This document shows, piece by piece, positions 25,627 to 36,295 of a DNA stretch of 64,000 nucleotides (within the stretch, counting starts at the first letter, position 1; the number at the start of each line of letters is the position of its first letter). The translations under genes and the position numbers were made by a program. This DNA comes from Streptomyces zingiberis (lineage in GTDB: Bacteria > Actinomycetota > Actinomycetes > Streptomycetales > Streptomycetaceae). The stretch lies in contig NZ_JAATEN010000020.1 in the NCBI RefSeq assembly GCF_012034935.1, positions 62,001 through 126,000 on the forward strand, given 5' to 3'. Below the pieces are notes generated by a model. It did no database searches. It saw only the letters and a program-made list of their open reading frames with translations, and had not been told where the DNA came from.

Positions 25627-26823
25627 CTACTGCGGCGCCTTCCACTTCTCCCAGTCCATGTTCCAGCCGTTGAGGCCGTTGTCCGGCTGGATCGTCCGGT
25701 CCTCGGAGTTCTTGACGATCACGACGTCGCCGACCATCGAGCCGTCGTAGAACCAGGCCGCGGGGGTGGACGGATCGCCGCCGCCGCGCGCGTCACGGAG
25801 CCCGACGCAGCCGTGGCTGACGTTCGCGGAGCCGAAGGTGGCCCCGCCCGCCCAGTAGTTGCCGTGGATGAAGGTGCCGGAGGTGGAGAGCCGCATCGCG
25901 TGGGAGACATCCTCGATGTCGTACTCACCGTCGAATCCGACCGTGGCGCCGTCCATCCGGGTCATCTTGTGCTTCTCACTGATCACCATCTGCCCGTTGT
26001 AGGTGGGCGTGGCGGGCGCTCCGGCGGTGATCGGCAGTGTCTTGATCACCTTGCCGTCCCGCTCGACGGTCATCTTCTTGCTCTTCGCGTCCACGGTGCT
26101 GACCTGGCTGCGGCCCACCGTGAACCGGACCGTCCGTGTCTGCTCGCCGTAGACGCCGGGCCGGCCCTCGACGCCGTCCAGGTTCAGCTTGAGCGTCACC
26201 TTCGTGCCCTTGGCCCAGTACTTCTCGGGGCGGAAGTCCAGCCGGTCGTTCCCGAACCAGTGGCCCTCGATCTCCACGGACGGCTCCGCGGTGACCTCGA
26301 TGGCGCGCTCCACGGCCTCCGGTTCGGTGATGCCGTGGTCGAAGCGGAGCGACACCGGCATGCCGACGCCGACCGTCGAGCCGTCCTCCGGGGTGAAGTG
26401 GCCGATGAAGGTGGTCTCCGGGACGAAGGTGGTGAAGGAGGACCGTTCCTCGGCCTCCCGCCCCTCGGCGTCCTCGGCCACCGCGTCCACGGTGTACTCG
26501 GTGTCGGAGCGGAGATGGCCGGCCGGCTTCCAGCGGGCACCGTCCGCGCTGATCTTCCCGGGGATCTCGGCGCCCCCGGCGTCCCGGACCGTGACGGACG
26601 TCAGCCGCCCGCGCTCCGCTGTCACCTTGAGGGCGCCGTCGGTCACCACGTCCCCGGCCCCGTCCTCCGGGGCGATCGTGACCTCGGCACGCGAGGGCCC
26701 GGTGGCCACCGCGGCCGTCGCGCCGCCGTTCCCCATGTCCTGCCGTTCGTTCTCCCCGCACGCGCCGACGGTCAGCACCAGCAGTCCCGCCGCCAGCGCC
26801 CCCGTGATCCGCCGCCTCGCCAC
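25627..26823 (-). CDS. Lipoprotein L,D-transpeptidase (YkuD domain with Ig-like domains)
   Basis: This 398-residue cell-wall enzyme would make 3-3 cross-links in peptidoglycan or attach proteins. It has a lipoprotein signal with lipobox VGAC (Cys22), two Ig-like domains (about residues 45-250, the actinobacterial Ldt layout) and a C-terminal YkuD domain. The catalytic motif is HGNYW...SHGCVGLRD with Cys339. The GTG start at 26823 follows GGGGAG with a six-base spacer, which decides it over longer frames. It diverges from glgX. Length and domain order match mycobacterial LdtMt2-type enzymes. Confidence 0.94.
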   Translation of the reverse strand: MARRRITGALAAGLLVLTVGACGENERQDMGNGGATAAVATGPSRAEVTIAPEDGAGDVVTDGALKVTAERGRLTSVTVRDAGGAEIPGKISADGARWKPAGHLRSDTEYTVDAVAEDAEGREAEERSSFTTFVPETTFIGHFTPEDGSTVGVGMPVSLRFDHGITEPEAVERAIEVTAEPSVEIEGHWFGNDRLDFRPEKYWAKGTKVTLKLNLDGVEGRPGVYGEQTRTVRFTVGRSQVSTVDAKSKKMTVERDGKVIKTLPITAGAPATPTYNGQMVISEKHKMTRMDGATVGFDGEYDIEDVSHAMRLSTSGTFIHGNYWAGGATFGSANVSHGCVGLRDARGGGDPSTPAAWFYDGSMVGDVVIVKNSEDRTIQPDNGLNGWNMDWEKWKAPQ

Positions 26824-27255
26824 AGCCGTCTCCCCTCGCCCAGCCGCCGCCCACCCGGGCTCCGCGGCTCTCCCCGGTCGTCCCCCGCGGTCCCGCCCGC
26901 GGCCCCGCGGTCCCCCGCGTCCCCCGCGCGCCCGAGACGCGCTCGCCGATCAGATAACCACACGGCGATCACGCGGTGATCCCCCCGGGTGTCACGGATC
27001 CGTCCCAATGCCCGTGGCGTGCCCTGCCTGTGACCGGAGCGCGGAGCCCGTGCCCGTCCGCCGGGCCCGGCGCCCGCACACGGCCGCTCCCCGGCCCGCC
27101 GAACTCCACCGCTCCCGCGGACGTGCCGCGGCCGGCGCCGGCCGGTCCCGTGCCCGGCGGACGTGAGGGCGGCCCGCCCAGGGGGAACATATGCACGGAA
27201 GGCCGCCGCGGCGCGGACGCGGCGGGGCACCCCGCGAGCCCCCGGAGGCCGTCAC
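26824..27255. other. Divergent spacer between L,D-transpeptidase and glgX
   Basis: This spacer is C-rich next to the transpeptidase gene. A less GC-rich core at 26945-27015 (GATCAGATAACCACACGGCGATCACGCG region) probably holds the promoters. I see no gene. Confidence 0.45.
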
Positions 27256-29646
<2,391 letters not shown>

Positions 29647-29878
29647 CGGCGGCGCCACCGGTGAGGGAAGCGACCCGTGACGGGAACACCCCGGGGACGG
29701 AAGCGAGCCGTGCCGGGAGCGCCCCGGTGACGGAACCCCGTGCCGGCAGCGCCCCGGTGGGTGCCGGCGCCGGTGGGCGTGCCCGGCGCCTCGCGGGTAC
29801 CCCGGACGGCCCTACCAGGGCCGCCATGACCGAAAACGGGGTGAGCCCTGTCGGTGCCCGCCCGTAGGCTCGGCCTCG

Positions 29879-32050
29879 ATGCCGACTCCCACCACCCCCA
29901 CGCCCCGCAGATCCACCGCCCGCACCCTGCTGCGGCTCTGGCCGTATGTCCGGCCGGTCCGGGCGCGGCTGTTCACGGCCGCCGGTGTCGCCGTCGTGGC
30001 CTCCTGCACCGGACTGGTGATCCCGCTGGTACTCAAGTGGATGGTGGACGGGCCGGTCGCGGCCGGGGACCCGGGCGGGGTCTGGCTGGGTGGGGTGATG
30101 CTGCTGCTCCTCGGAGTGGTGGAGGCGGGGCTGTTCGGGCTGCGGCGCTGGCTGGTGGCCCGCCCGCTGGCCGGGGTGGAGGCCGCCATGCGCGCCTCCC
30201 TCTACAGCCGGCTTCAGCGTCTGCCGGTGGCCTTCCACGACCGCTGGCCCTCCGGCCAGCTGCTCTCCCGGGCCACCACCGATCTTCAGCTGCTCCGGAT
30301 GTTCCTCGCCTTCCCGCTGACGTTCCTGCTGGTCAACGGGGTGACGATCCTGGTGGGCTGCGCGATCCTGCTGAGTCAGCAGTGGATGCTGGGGCTGGTG
30401 CTGCTGGCCCCCGTGGCGCCGCTGGTCGTGCTCTGCTCACTGTTCGAGAGCCGGTACTCGGTGGTCGCCCGCAGAGCGCGCGACCAGGTGGGTGATCTGA
30501 CGACGGTCGTCGAGGAGGGCGTGCTCGGCATCCGCGTCGTCAAGGGCTTCGGCCGCCACCGCAGCCAGGCGCGCGCCTTCCGCGAGCTGAGCCGGCGGCT
30601 GCGCGGCACGGAACTGCGCAAGGCGCGTCTCCTCGCCGGTCTGCTGACCGTCATCGTGACCCTGCCCGAACTGGCGCTGGGCGCGGCGCTGCTGCTGGGC
30701 TCCGTCCAGGTCGCCGAGGGCACCCTGTCGGCCGGCACCCTGGTGGCGTTCCTCTCCACGGCGCTGGCCCTGCGCTGGCCGGTGGAGTCCATCGGCTTCC
30801 TGCTGGCGATGAGCCAGGACTCCGCGACGGCCACGGAACGCCACTTCGAGGTGGTGGACGCGCCGCTGCCCGAGGAGACCCCGGGGGCCACGGGGGCGCA
30901 CGGGGACCGGAGGGAGAACGGGGGCCCCGTCAAGGGCGGCGGCCCGGCGGAGGCCAGGGGCCCGGCGGAGCACGGGACCGCAGCGCGGCCCCCGGGCTCC
31001 CCGCCCGCCCCGGCCTCGTCCGCACACCGGCCCGCGTCCGGCGCCGCGCCCCCGTCCGCCCCGGCATCCGGCACGATTCCGCCCGCCCCCGCTCCGATGC
31101 CGTCCACGCCGTCCCCCCTGTCCGTCGCGCCCGCCCCGGCGACCACCGGCGGACTCCGCTTCGAAGGGGTCGAGTTCCGCTACCCGGACACCCCGCCGGA
31201 CGCCCCCGCCACCCTCCGCGGGGTCGACCTGCACATCCGCCCGGGCGAGACGATGGCCCTCGTCGGCACCACCGGCAGCGGCAAGACCACGCTCACCGCC
31301 CTGGTGCCCCGGCTCTACGAGGTGACGCGCGGGCGCATCACACTCGACGGCACGGACATCACCCACCTCTCCCGTCCCCGGCTGCGTGAGCTGATCGCCG
31401 TCGCCTTCGAGGACCCGACGCTCTTCTCCGCCACCGTCGGCGAGAACGTCCTGATGGGCGCGGAGGGCACCGGCGAGCGGGAGCTGCACCGCGCCCTGGA
31501 GATCGCGCAGGCGGGCTTCGTCCACGAGCTGCCGTACGGGGTGGGCACCCAGGTCGGCGAACAGGGACTGAGCCTCTCCGGCGGGCAGCGCCAGCGGCTC
31601 GCCCTGGCCCGCGCGGTCGTCGGCCGCCCGCGCTTCCTGGTGCTGGACGATCCGCTCTCCGCGCTGGATGTCCACACCGAGGCGCTGGTCGAGCGGGCGC
31701 TGCGGCGCGTTCTGGCCACCACCACCGCGCTCGTCGTCGCCCACCGCCCCTCCACGGTGCTCCTCGCCGACCGGGTGGCTCTGCTCTCGGAGGGCCGTAT
31801 CGCCGCCGTCGGTACGCACCAGGAGCTGCTCGGCCGGAACCCCGAGTACCGCACGCTGATGTCCGGCGCACCGTCAGCTCCCGAACGGCACCCGGCACAG
31901 GAACCCGGCGCACCGCCGGCTCCCGATGCACACCCGGCCCCCGGCCCGGTTCCGGACGCGGCCGCCGTCTCGCTCACGGCCCCGGACGCGTGCCCGGCCC
32001 CCGATCCGGCTCAGGACTCATCCCTCGCGGAAGGAGGCAGCGCGCGATGA
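29879..32050 (+). CDS. ABC exporter half-transporter A (degenerate catalytic site)
   Basis: This 723-residue type I ABC exporter half has six helices (residues about 15-310), then an unusual 95-residue Gly/Pro/Ala-rich linker (about 328-420) before the ATPase. Walker A is VGTTGSGKTT and the signature is LSLSGGQRQR. Walker B reads FLVLDDPLSALD, with Asp where the catalytic Glu should be, so its own site is likely weak. Its partner, starting in the overlapping ATGA, has a normal Walker B but an altered signature (ISAGQ). Both changes fall in the same composite site, as in TM287/288-type heterodimers. A Pro/Ala-rich tail of about 60 residues follows the ATPase. Substrate unknown. Confidence 0.9.
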   Translation: MPTPTTPTPRRSTARTLLRLWPYVRPVRARLFTAAGVAVVASCTGLVIPLVLKWMVDGPVAAGDPGGVWLGGVMLLLLGVVEAGLFGLRRWLVARPLAGVEAAMRASLYSRLQRLPVAFHDRWPSGQLLSRATTDLQLLRMFLAFPLTFLLVNGVTILVGCAILLSQQWMLGLVLLAPVAPLVVLCSLFESRYSVVARRARDQVGDLTTVVEEGVLGIRVVKGFGRHRSQARAFRELSRRLRGTELRKARLLAGLLTVIVTLPELALGAALLLGSVQVAEGTLSAGTLVAFLSTALALRWPVESIGFLLAMSQDSATATERHFEVVDAPLPEETPGATGAHGDRRENGGPVKGGGPAEARGPAEHGTAARPPGSPPAPASSAHRPASGAAPPSAPASGTIPPAPAPMPSTPSPLSVAPAPATTGGLRFEGVEFRYPDTPPDAPATLRGVDLHIRPGETMALVGTTGSGKTTLTALVPRLYEVTRGRITLDGTDITHLSRPRLRELIAVAFEDPTLFSATVGENVLMGAEGTGERELHRALEIAQAGFVHELPYGVGTQVGEQGLSLSGGQRQRLALARAVVGRPRFLVLDDPLSALDVHTEALVERALRRVLATTTALVVAHRPSTVLLADRVALLSEGRIAAVGTHQELLGRNPEYRTLMSGAPSAPERHPAQEPGAPPAPDAHPAPGPVPDAAAVSLTAPDACPAPDPAQDSSLAEGGSAR

Positions 32051-34161
32051 CCGCCCCGGCCACCGGACGCCCCGCCGGTGAACCCGAACGTCCCGGCGAC
32101 GGCACCACCCCGGGCCCCGGCGCCCCCGCCGCGCCCGGCACCGGCACCGCAACGGTTTCCCCGGCACCCACCCCGGGCGACTCCACGGCCCCGGGCACCC
32201 CCGGCCCGTCCGGCGGACCCGCCGCGCCCGACGCGGCCGCTCCGCCCGGCGGGCCCGCCTCCGCCGGCCCGTTCACCCCCTCCGGTTCCTCCGCGCCCTC
32301 CGGTTCCTCCGTGCCCTCCGACGCTTCCGGCGCCCCCGACGCTGCCGATGCCGTCGATGCTGTGGATGCCTCCGACACTTTCGACCAGGACTCCCTCCCC
32401 GCGCCCCGCGGCGCCTCGCAGAGCCTGCTCCGCTCGCTGCTGCGGCCCAGCCGTGGCCGGGTGGCCGTGGCGGCGGTCCTGCTGGTCGTCAAAGAGGCGG
32501 CGGTGCAGGCGGGGCCCCTGCTCGTCGCGCTCGCCATCGACCGGGCCGTGCCCGCGCTCCGCGCCGGGGACACGGGCCCGCTGCTGGCCGTCGGGCTGGC
32601 CTATCTGCTGTGCTCGCTGGTGTCCGGCGGTTTCCAGTACGCCTTCGTGCTGCTCTCCGCCCGGATCAGCCAGGACGTCCTGCTGGACCTGCGGGGCCGG
32701 ATCTTCCGCCACGCGCAGGCGCTCAGCCTGGACTTCCACGAGCGCTACACCTCCGGCCGGCTGATCTCCCGCGCGACCACCGATGTGGAGTCGCTGCGGG
32801 AACTGCTGAACGAAGGGCTGGAGGAGCTGCTGAGCGTCGCGCTGTCGGTGTTCTACATCGCCGTGCTGCTGCTCTGGCTCGACTGGGGCCTGGGGACCGC
32901 CGCGGTGCTCTCCTTCTACCCGCTGTATCTGCTGATCCGCCGTTTCCGGCGCCGTTCGGAGCTGGTGTACGGCAAGCGCTCCACCGCCATCGCCGCCGTG
33001 GTGGTGAAGTTCGCCGAGACGATGAACGGCATCCGCCCCGTGCAGGCGTTCCGCCGTGAGGCCGCCAACGAAGCGGAGTTCCGCACCCTCAACCGGCGCC
33101 ACGAGCGGGTCAACGGGGACGCCATCCTGGAGATGGCCCGCTACGTGGTCTCCTCCCGGCTGGTGGCCAACACCGTCGTGGCGGCCATCGTGCTGTGGGG
33201 CGCCTACCGGGTGGCCACCGGCGGGCTGGCGCTGGGCGTGCTCGCCGCCTCCGTGCTCTATCTGCGGCGGCTCTACGACCCGATCGACCGGCTGGGGATG
33301 TTCCTCAACTCCTACCAGTCGGCCGCGGCCTCCCTGCTGAAGATCGCCGGTCTGCTGGCGCAGCGCCCCTCCGTCCCGGAACCGGAGCGGCCGCGGGAGC
33401 TGCCCGCCCGCCCGGAGGGCCACCCCGGACGGGAGGTCGTCTTCGAGGACGTGCGCTTCTCCTACCGCGGCGGTGGCGAGGTGCTGCCGCCGTTCGGCCT
33501 CACCCTCGCCGCCGGCACGACGACCGCCGTCGTCGGCACCACCGGCGCCGGCAAGTCCACCCTGGCGAAGCTGCTCGCCCGGTTCTACGACCCGACGGCA
33601 GGACGCGTTCTGCTCGACGGTGTCGACCTGCGCGAGCTGAGCGCGGCGGAGCTGCGGCGCGGTGTGGTGATGGTGACGCAGGAGGCGTTCCTCTTCTCCG
33701 GCACGGTCGCCGAGAACATCGCCCTCGGCCGCCCGGACGCGTCCCGCGCCGACGTGGAGCGCGCCGCCCGGGCCATCGGCGCCCACGACTTCATCGCCGC
33801 GCTGCCCGACGGTTACGACACCGATGTGCGCAAGCGGGGCGGCAGGATCTCCGCCGGGCAGCGGCAACTGGTGGCCTTCGCCCGCGCGCTGCTGGCCGAC
33901 CCGGCGGTACTGATCCTGGACGAGGCGACCTCCTCGCTGGACGTCCCCGGCGAGCGGGCCGTGCAGCGGGCCATGCACACGGTGCTCCGCGGCCGGACGG
34001 CGGTGGTGATCGCGCACCGGCTGTCCACAGTGGAGATCGCGGACCGGGTCCTGGTCATGTCCGGCGGGCGCGTCGTCGAGGACGGCACCCCGGAGGACCT
34101 CATCGGGGGCGGCGGCCGCTTCGCGGAACTGCACCGCGCCTGGCGCGAGAGCCTGGCCTGA
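32047..34161 (+). CDS. ABC exporter half-transporter B
   Basis: This 704-residue partner of the preceding half-transporter starts at an ATG overlapping its stop codon (ATGA), behind a GAAGGAGG ribosome binding site. The first 120 residues are Pro/Ala/Gly/Ser-rich with two 18-base DNA repeats (PSGSSAPSGSS region, near 32278-32313), and probably disordered. The membrane domain runs to about residue 440. The ATPase has Walker A VGTTGAGKST, signature RISAGQRQLVAF instead of LSGGQ, and a complete Walker B VLILDEATSSLD. It should supply the active ATP site with the first half's LSGGQ. Drug, lipid or peptide export are all possible. Confidence 0.92.
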   Translation: MTAPATGRPAGEPERPGDGTTPGPGAPAAPGTGTATVSPAPTPGDSTAPGTPGPSGGPAAPDAAAPPGGPASAGPFTPSGSSAPSGSSVPSDASGAPDAADAVDAVDASDTFDQDSLPAPRGASQSLLRSLLRPSRGRVAVAAVLLVVKEAAVQAGPLLVALAIDRAVPALRAGDTGPLLAVGLAYLLCSLVSGGFQYAFVLLSARISQDVLLDLRGRIFRHAQALSLDFHERYTSGRLISRATTDVESLRELLNEGLEELLSVALSVFYIAVLLLWLDWGLGTAAVLSFYPLYLLIRRFRRRSELVYGKRSTAIAAVVVKFAETMNGIRPVQAFRREAANEAEFRTLNRRHERVNGDAILEMARYVVSSRLVANTVVAAIVLWGAYRVATGGLALGVLAASVLYLRRLYDPIDRLGMFLNSYQSAAASLLKIAGLLAQRPSVPEPERPRELPARPEGHPGREVVFEDVRFSYRGGGEVLPPFGLTLAAGTTTAVVGTTGAGKSTLAKLLARFYDPTAGRVLLDGVDLRELSAAELRRGVVMVTQEAFLFSGTVAENIALGRPDASRADVERAARAIGAHDFIAALPDGYDTDVRKRGGRISAGQRQLVAFARALLADPAVLILDEATSSLDVPGERAVQRAMHTVLRGRTAVVIAHRLSTVEIADRVLVMSGGRVVEDGTPEDLIGGGGRFAELHRAWRESLA

Positions 34162-34169
34162 CCGGCGGC

Positions 34170-34192
34170 GCCCCGGCGGTGGGCGCCGGGGC
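34170..34192. terminator. Hairpin between convergent genes
   Basis: A 9-bp perfect stem (34170-34178 with 34184-34192) lies nine bases after the ABC gene stop. It may serve the convergent RNA methyltransferase gene too. Confidence 0.5.
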
Positions 34193-34229
34193 AGTGGGCG
34201 CCGGGGCGCGGCGGTGGACCGGGCGGTGC

Positions 34230-35303
34230 CTACGAGCCGCCGCGGGTGCGCGGCTTCTGCCGGCGGCGGGCGGCGCGGGTGCGTTCGACCACGAAGACAC
34301 CGGGGTGCAGGCCGCCGGTGGAGACGGTGACCTCGCGCAGCAGGCGCACGTTACGGGTGGCCTCGACGGAGGCGCGCAGGAGCCGCTTGTCCTCGGTGAG
34401 CAGCACGGCGCGGCCCTCGGTGGACAGCACGCGCTCCAGCTCGCCGAGGAACCGGGGGTAGAGCCGCTGGTTGGTGGCGTGCGAGCCGACCCGCTTGCCG
34501 AAGGGGAGGTTGGCCAGGACGCGGTCGACCGCGCGGTCCCGGGCGGGCAGCGCGGCGGCGTCGGCGCGCAGCAGGGTGCCGGTGGGGAAGAGGGGGGCGT
34601 TGCCCCGGGCGGCCCGGAGCGCGTCGGCGGAGACGTCGGAACCGATCAGGGTCAGGTCCTGTCCGGTGTGGGCGGCCTCGACGAGCAGGGTGCCGGCGCC
34701 GCAGAACGGGTCCCACACGACGTCGCCGTCGCGCGGTTTGAGCAGCCGCACGAGGAGGGCGGCGACCACCGGATTGGTGGACGCGGGAATGCGCCGCATT
34801 TCCGGGAAACGCCGGGAGAAATAGAGCGCACCGATCTGGGCGAGCAGCAGCTTCCCACGGCGGACGATATTGATCTGCCAGTCGCGGGGAGCGTTCCGCC
34901 ATTGCAGTCCGGATTCGATCGCGCTGCGGAGTGTGGCCCTGTCGGGCAGCGCGTCAATACGAAAACGGATCGGCTCGTCCCCCTCCGCCAGAAGTCCGAT
35001 GACGCCATCCGCCCGGGAGGCGCGCAGGGCCTCGACGGCTTCGGCGTGACCGGGATCGCCCCCCTCCCAGGGGCCGAGGACGACCGAGAACGCCGAGTAC
35101 AGGCGGAGTTCGGCCAGGGGGCGCAGGGGGCCTTCCAGGCGGGCGGTGACGGAGTCGGGATAGGTGAGAGAGATCGACGGAAGGGTGGGCTTCCCGATGT
35201 CGTGGCACTCCTGGAGAAGCCGCTCGGCCGCTCCGGAAATACCCTCCAGGTGAATGGAGTCCGTTACCGCAACATCGAGCCTGATATCAGGAACCACAGC
35301 CAT
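34230..35303 (-). CDS. Putative RNA methyltransferase (TRM11/RlmL-like, UPF0020 fold)
   Basis: This is a 357-residue protein. The C-terminal half is a Rossmann methyltransferase with motif I DPFCGAGTLLVEAA (about residue 195), DVSADALRAARGN and the catalytic N-L-P-F motif NLPFGKRVG, which is diagnostic of the RNA/DNA amino-methyltransferase group including TRM11, TrmN and RlmL. The N-terminal 150 residues are THUMP-like only by position. DNA coding for residues 100-200 (about 34700-35000) uses more A/T-ending codons than neighbours. The substrate is probably tRNA or rRNA guanosine (N2), which is inference. The start is ATG 35303. Confidence 0.8.
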   Translation of the reverse strand: MAVVPDIRLDVAVTDSIHLEGISGAAERLLQECHDIGKPTLPSISLTYPDSVTARLEGPLRPLAELRLYSAFSVVLGPWEGGDPGHAEAVEALRASRADGVIGLLAEGDEPIRFRIDALPDRATLRSAIESGLQWRNAPRDWQINIVRRGKLLLAQIGALYFSRRFPEMRRIPASTNPVVAALLVRLLKPRDGDVVWDPFCGAGTLLVEAAHTGQDLTLIGSDVSADALRAARGNAPLFPTGTLLRADAAALPARDRAVDRVLANLPFGKRVGSHATNQRLYPRFLGELERVLSTEGRAVLLTEDKRLLRASVEATRNVRLLREVTVSTGGLHPGVFVVERTRAARRRQKPRTRGGS

Positions 35304-36295
35304 CCAAACCGAGAAGAAACCGACAGCACCGAGGAGTTCACCCTACCACGGATAATACCGGCCGAAAAAAGCTGGCACGGGCACGGAATGACGGCGGGCG
35401 AAATGCCCCACGCCCCGCCCAGGCCCACGGGCGCGGGCAGGACGGGACGGTGCGGGGCCGGGGGCAGGACCGGACGGACGACGAGGGCGGAGGAGGGCGG
35501 CGGGGGCAGCGGCAGGCGTGAACCCCCTACCGGGGTCACGCCGGACAACGTGGCGGCGGCCGTGGCCGTGGCCGGCAGATCGCGCCCGGCGGGAGCAGCG
35601 GCGACGGCGCGCCCCGGGCACGGAACCGGCACCCCGGGCCACGCGGGCGGCGGCCGGGTGCCCGGCCGCCGGGCCGGGTGGGGCCGCCGAGGAGCGGGGC
35701 GAGCCCCACGCGCCAGGGCCTCACGAACCGGGGCCCCAGGCACCGGGCCCCACCCATCCCGCCCCACGCACCCCGCCCCACGCACCGGGTCCCCGCGGCC
35801 GGGACGGCCGGCGGCCCGTCCGCCCCGCGGCGACGGCCGGCCGAAGGCCGGGACGGGACCCCCGCGCCGGCCCACGCGCACGCGCCCTTGACCATTCCGC
35901 TCCGGCAAGCCCTCGCCCGAATTCCCCGAACGGGCCCGGAAAAGAATCGGCGCATGACCGGGCGGTTCGCTGGCAAGTTACCCGGCTGGGACGGCGGTAA
36001 TCAGCACCCGGCAGGTATTTCCGCCGGACATCTCGCCGGTGCGCCCCGCGTCCGCCACCGCGGGAACCGAACACGCCCCTCACGGCGATGAGCGAAGAAT
36101 TATCGCGCCGCCGAACGCCCTCCGGTCCTACCCGAGTTGCCCGAATGACCGCTTCTCAGCGGAGCGGACAGGAGATATGGTCAACGCCACGCGCCGCCCG
36201 AAAGGCGCTCTCGCCGTCCCATAATACTCCGGCTCTTCCAGGGAAGTTCTCGCGTCGCTTCCCTGATTCCCCTGCTCCGATGAGAAGGAGAACCC
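35304..36295. other. 992-base spacer upstream of the GH31 gene
   Basis: This is the longest gene-free stretch in the window. It starts with an AT-richer patch (35304-35400) that is probably the promoter of the leftward methyltransferase. Next comes GC-rich low-complexity DNA, including a CGCCCCACGCACC direct repeat near 35760-35790. From about 35890 to 36295 the sequence is more balanced, with the likely promoter/operator of the alpha-xylosidase gene. I find no credible ORF on either strand. Confidence 0.5.

Noticed and set aside
35264..35908. Leftward 214-codon frame in the long spacer
   Set aside because: It is low-complexity Gly/Pro/Arg/Ala sequence overlapping the methyltransferase start, with no plausible ribosome binding site or domain.
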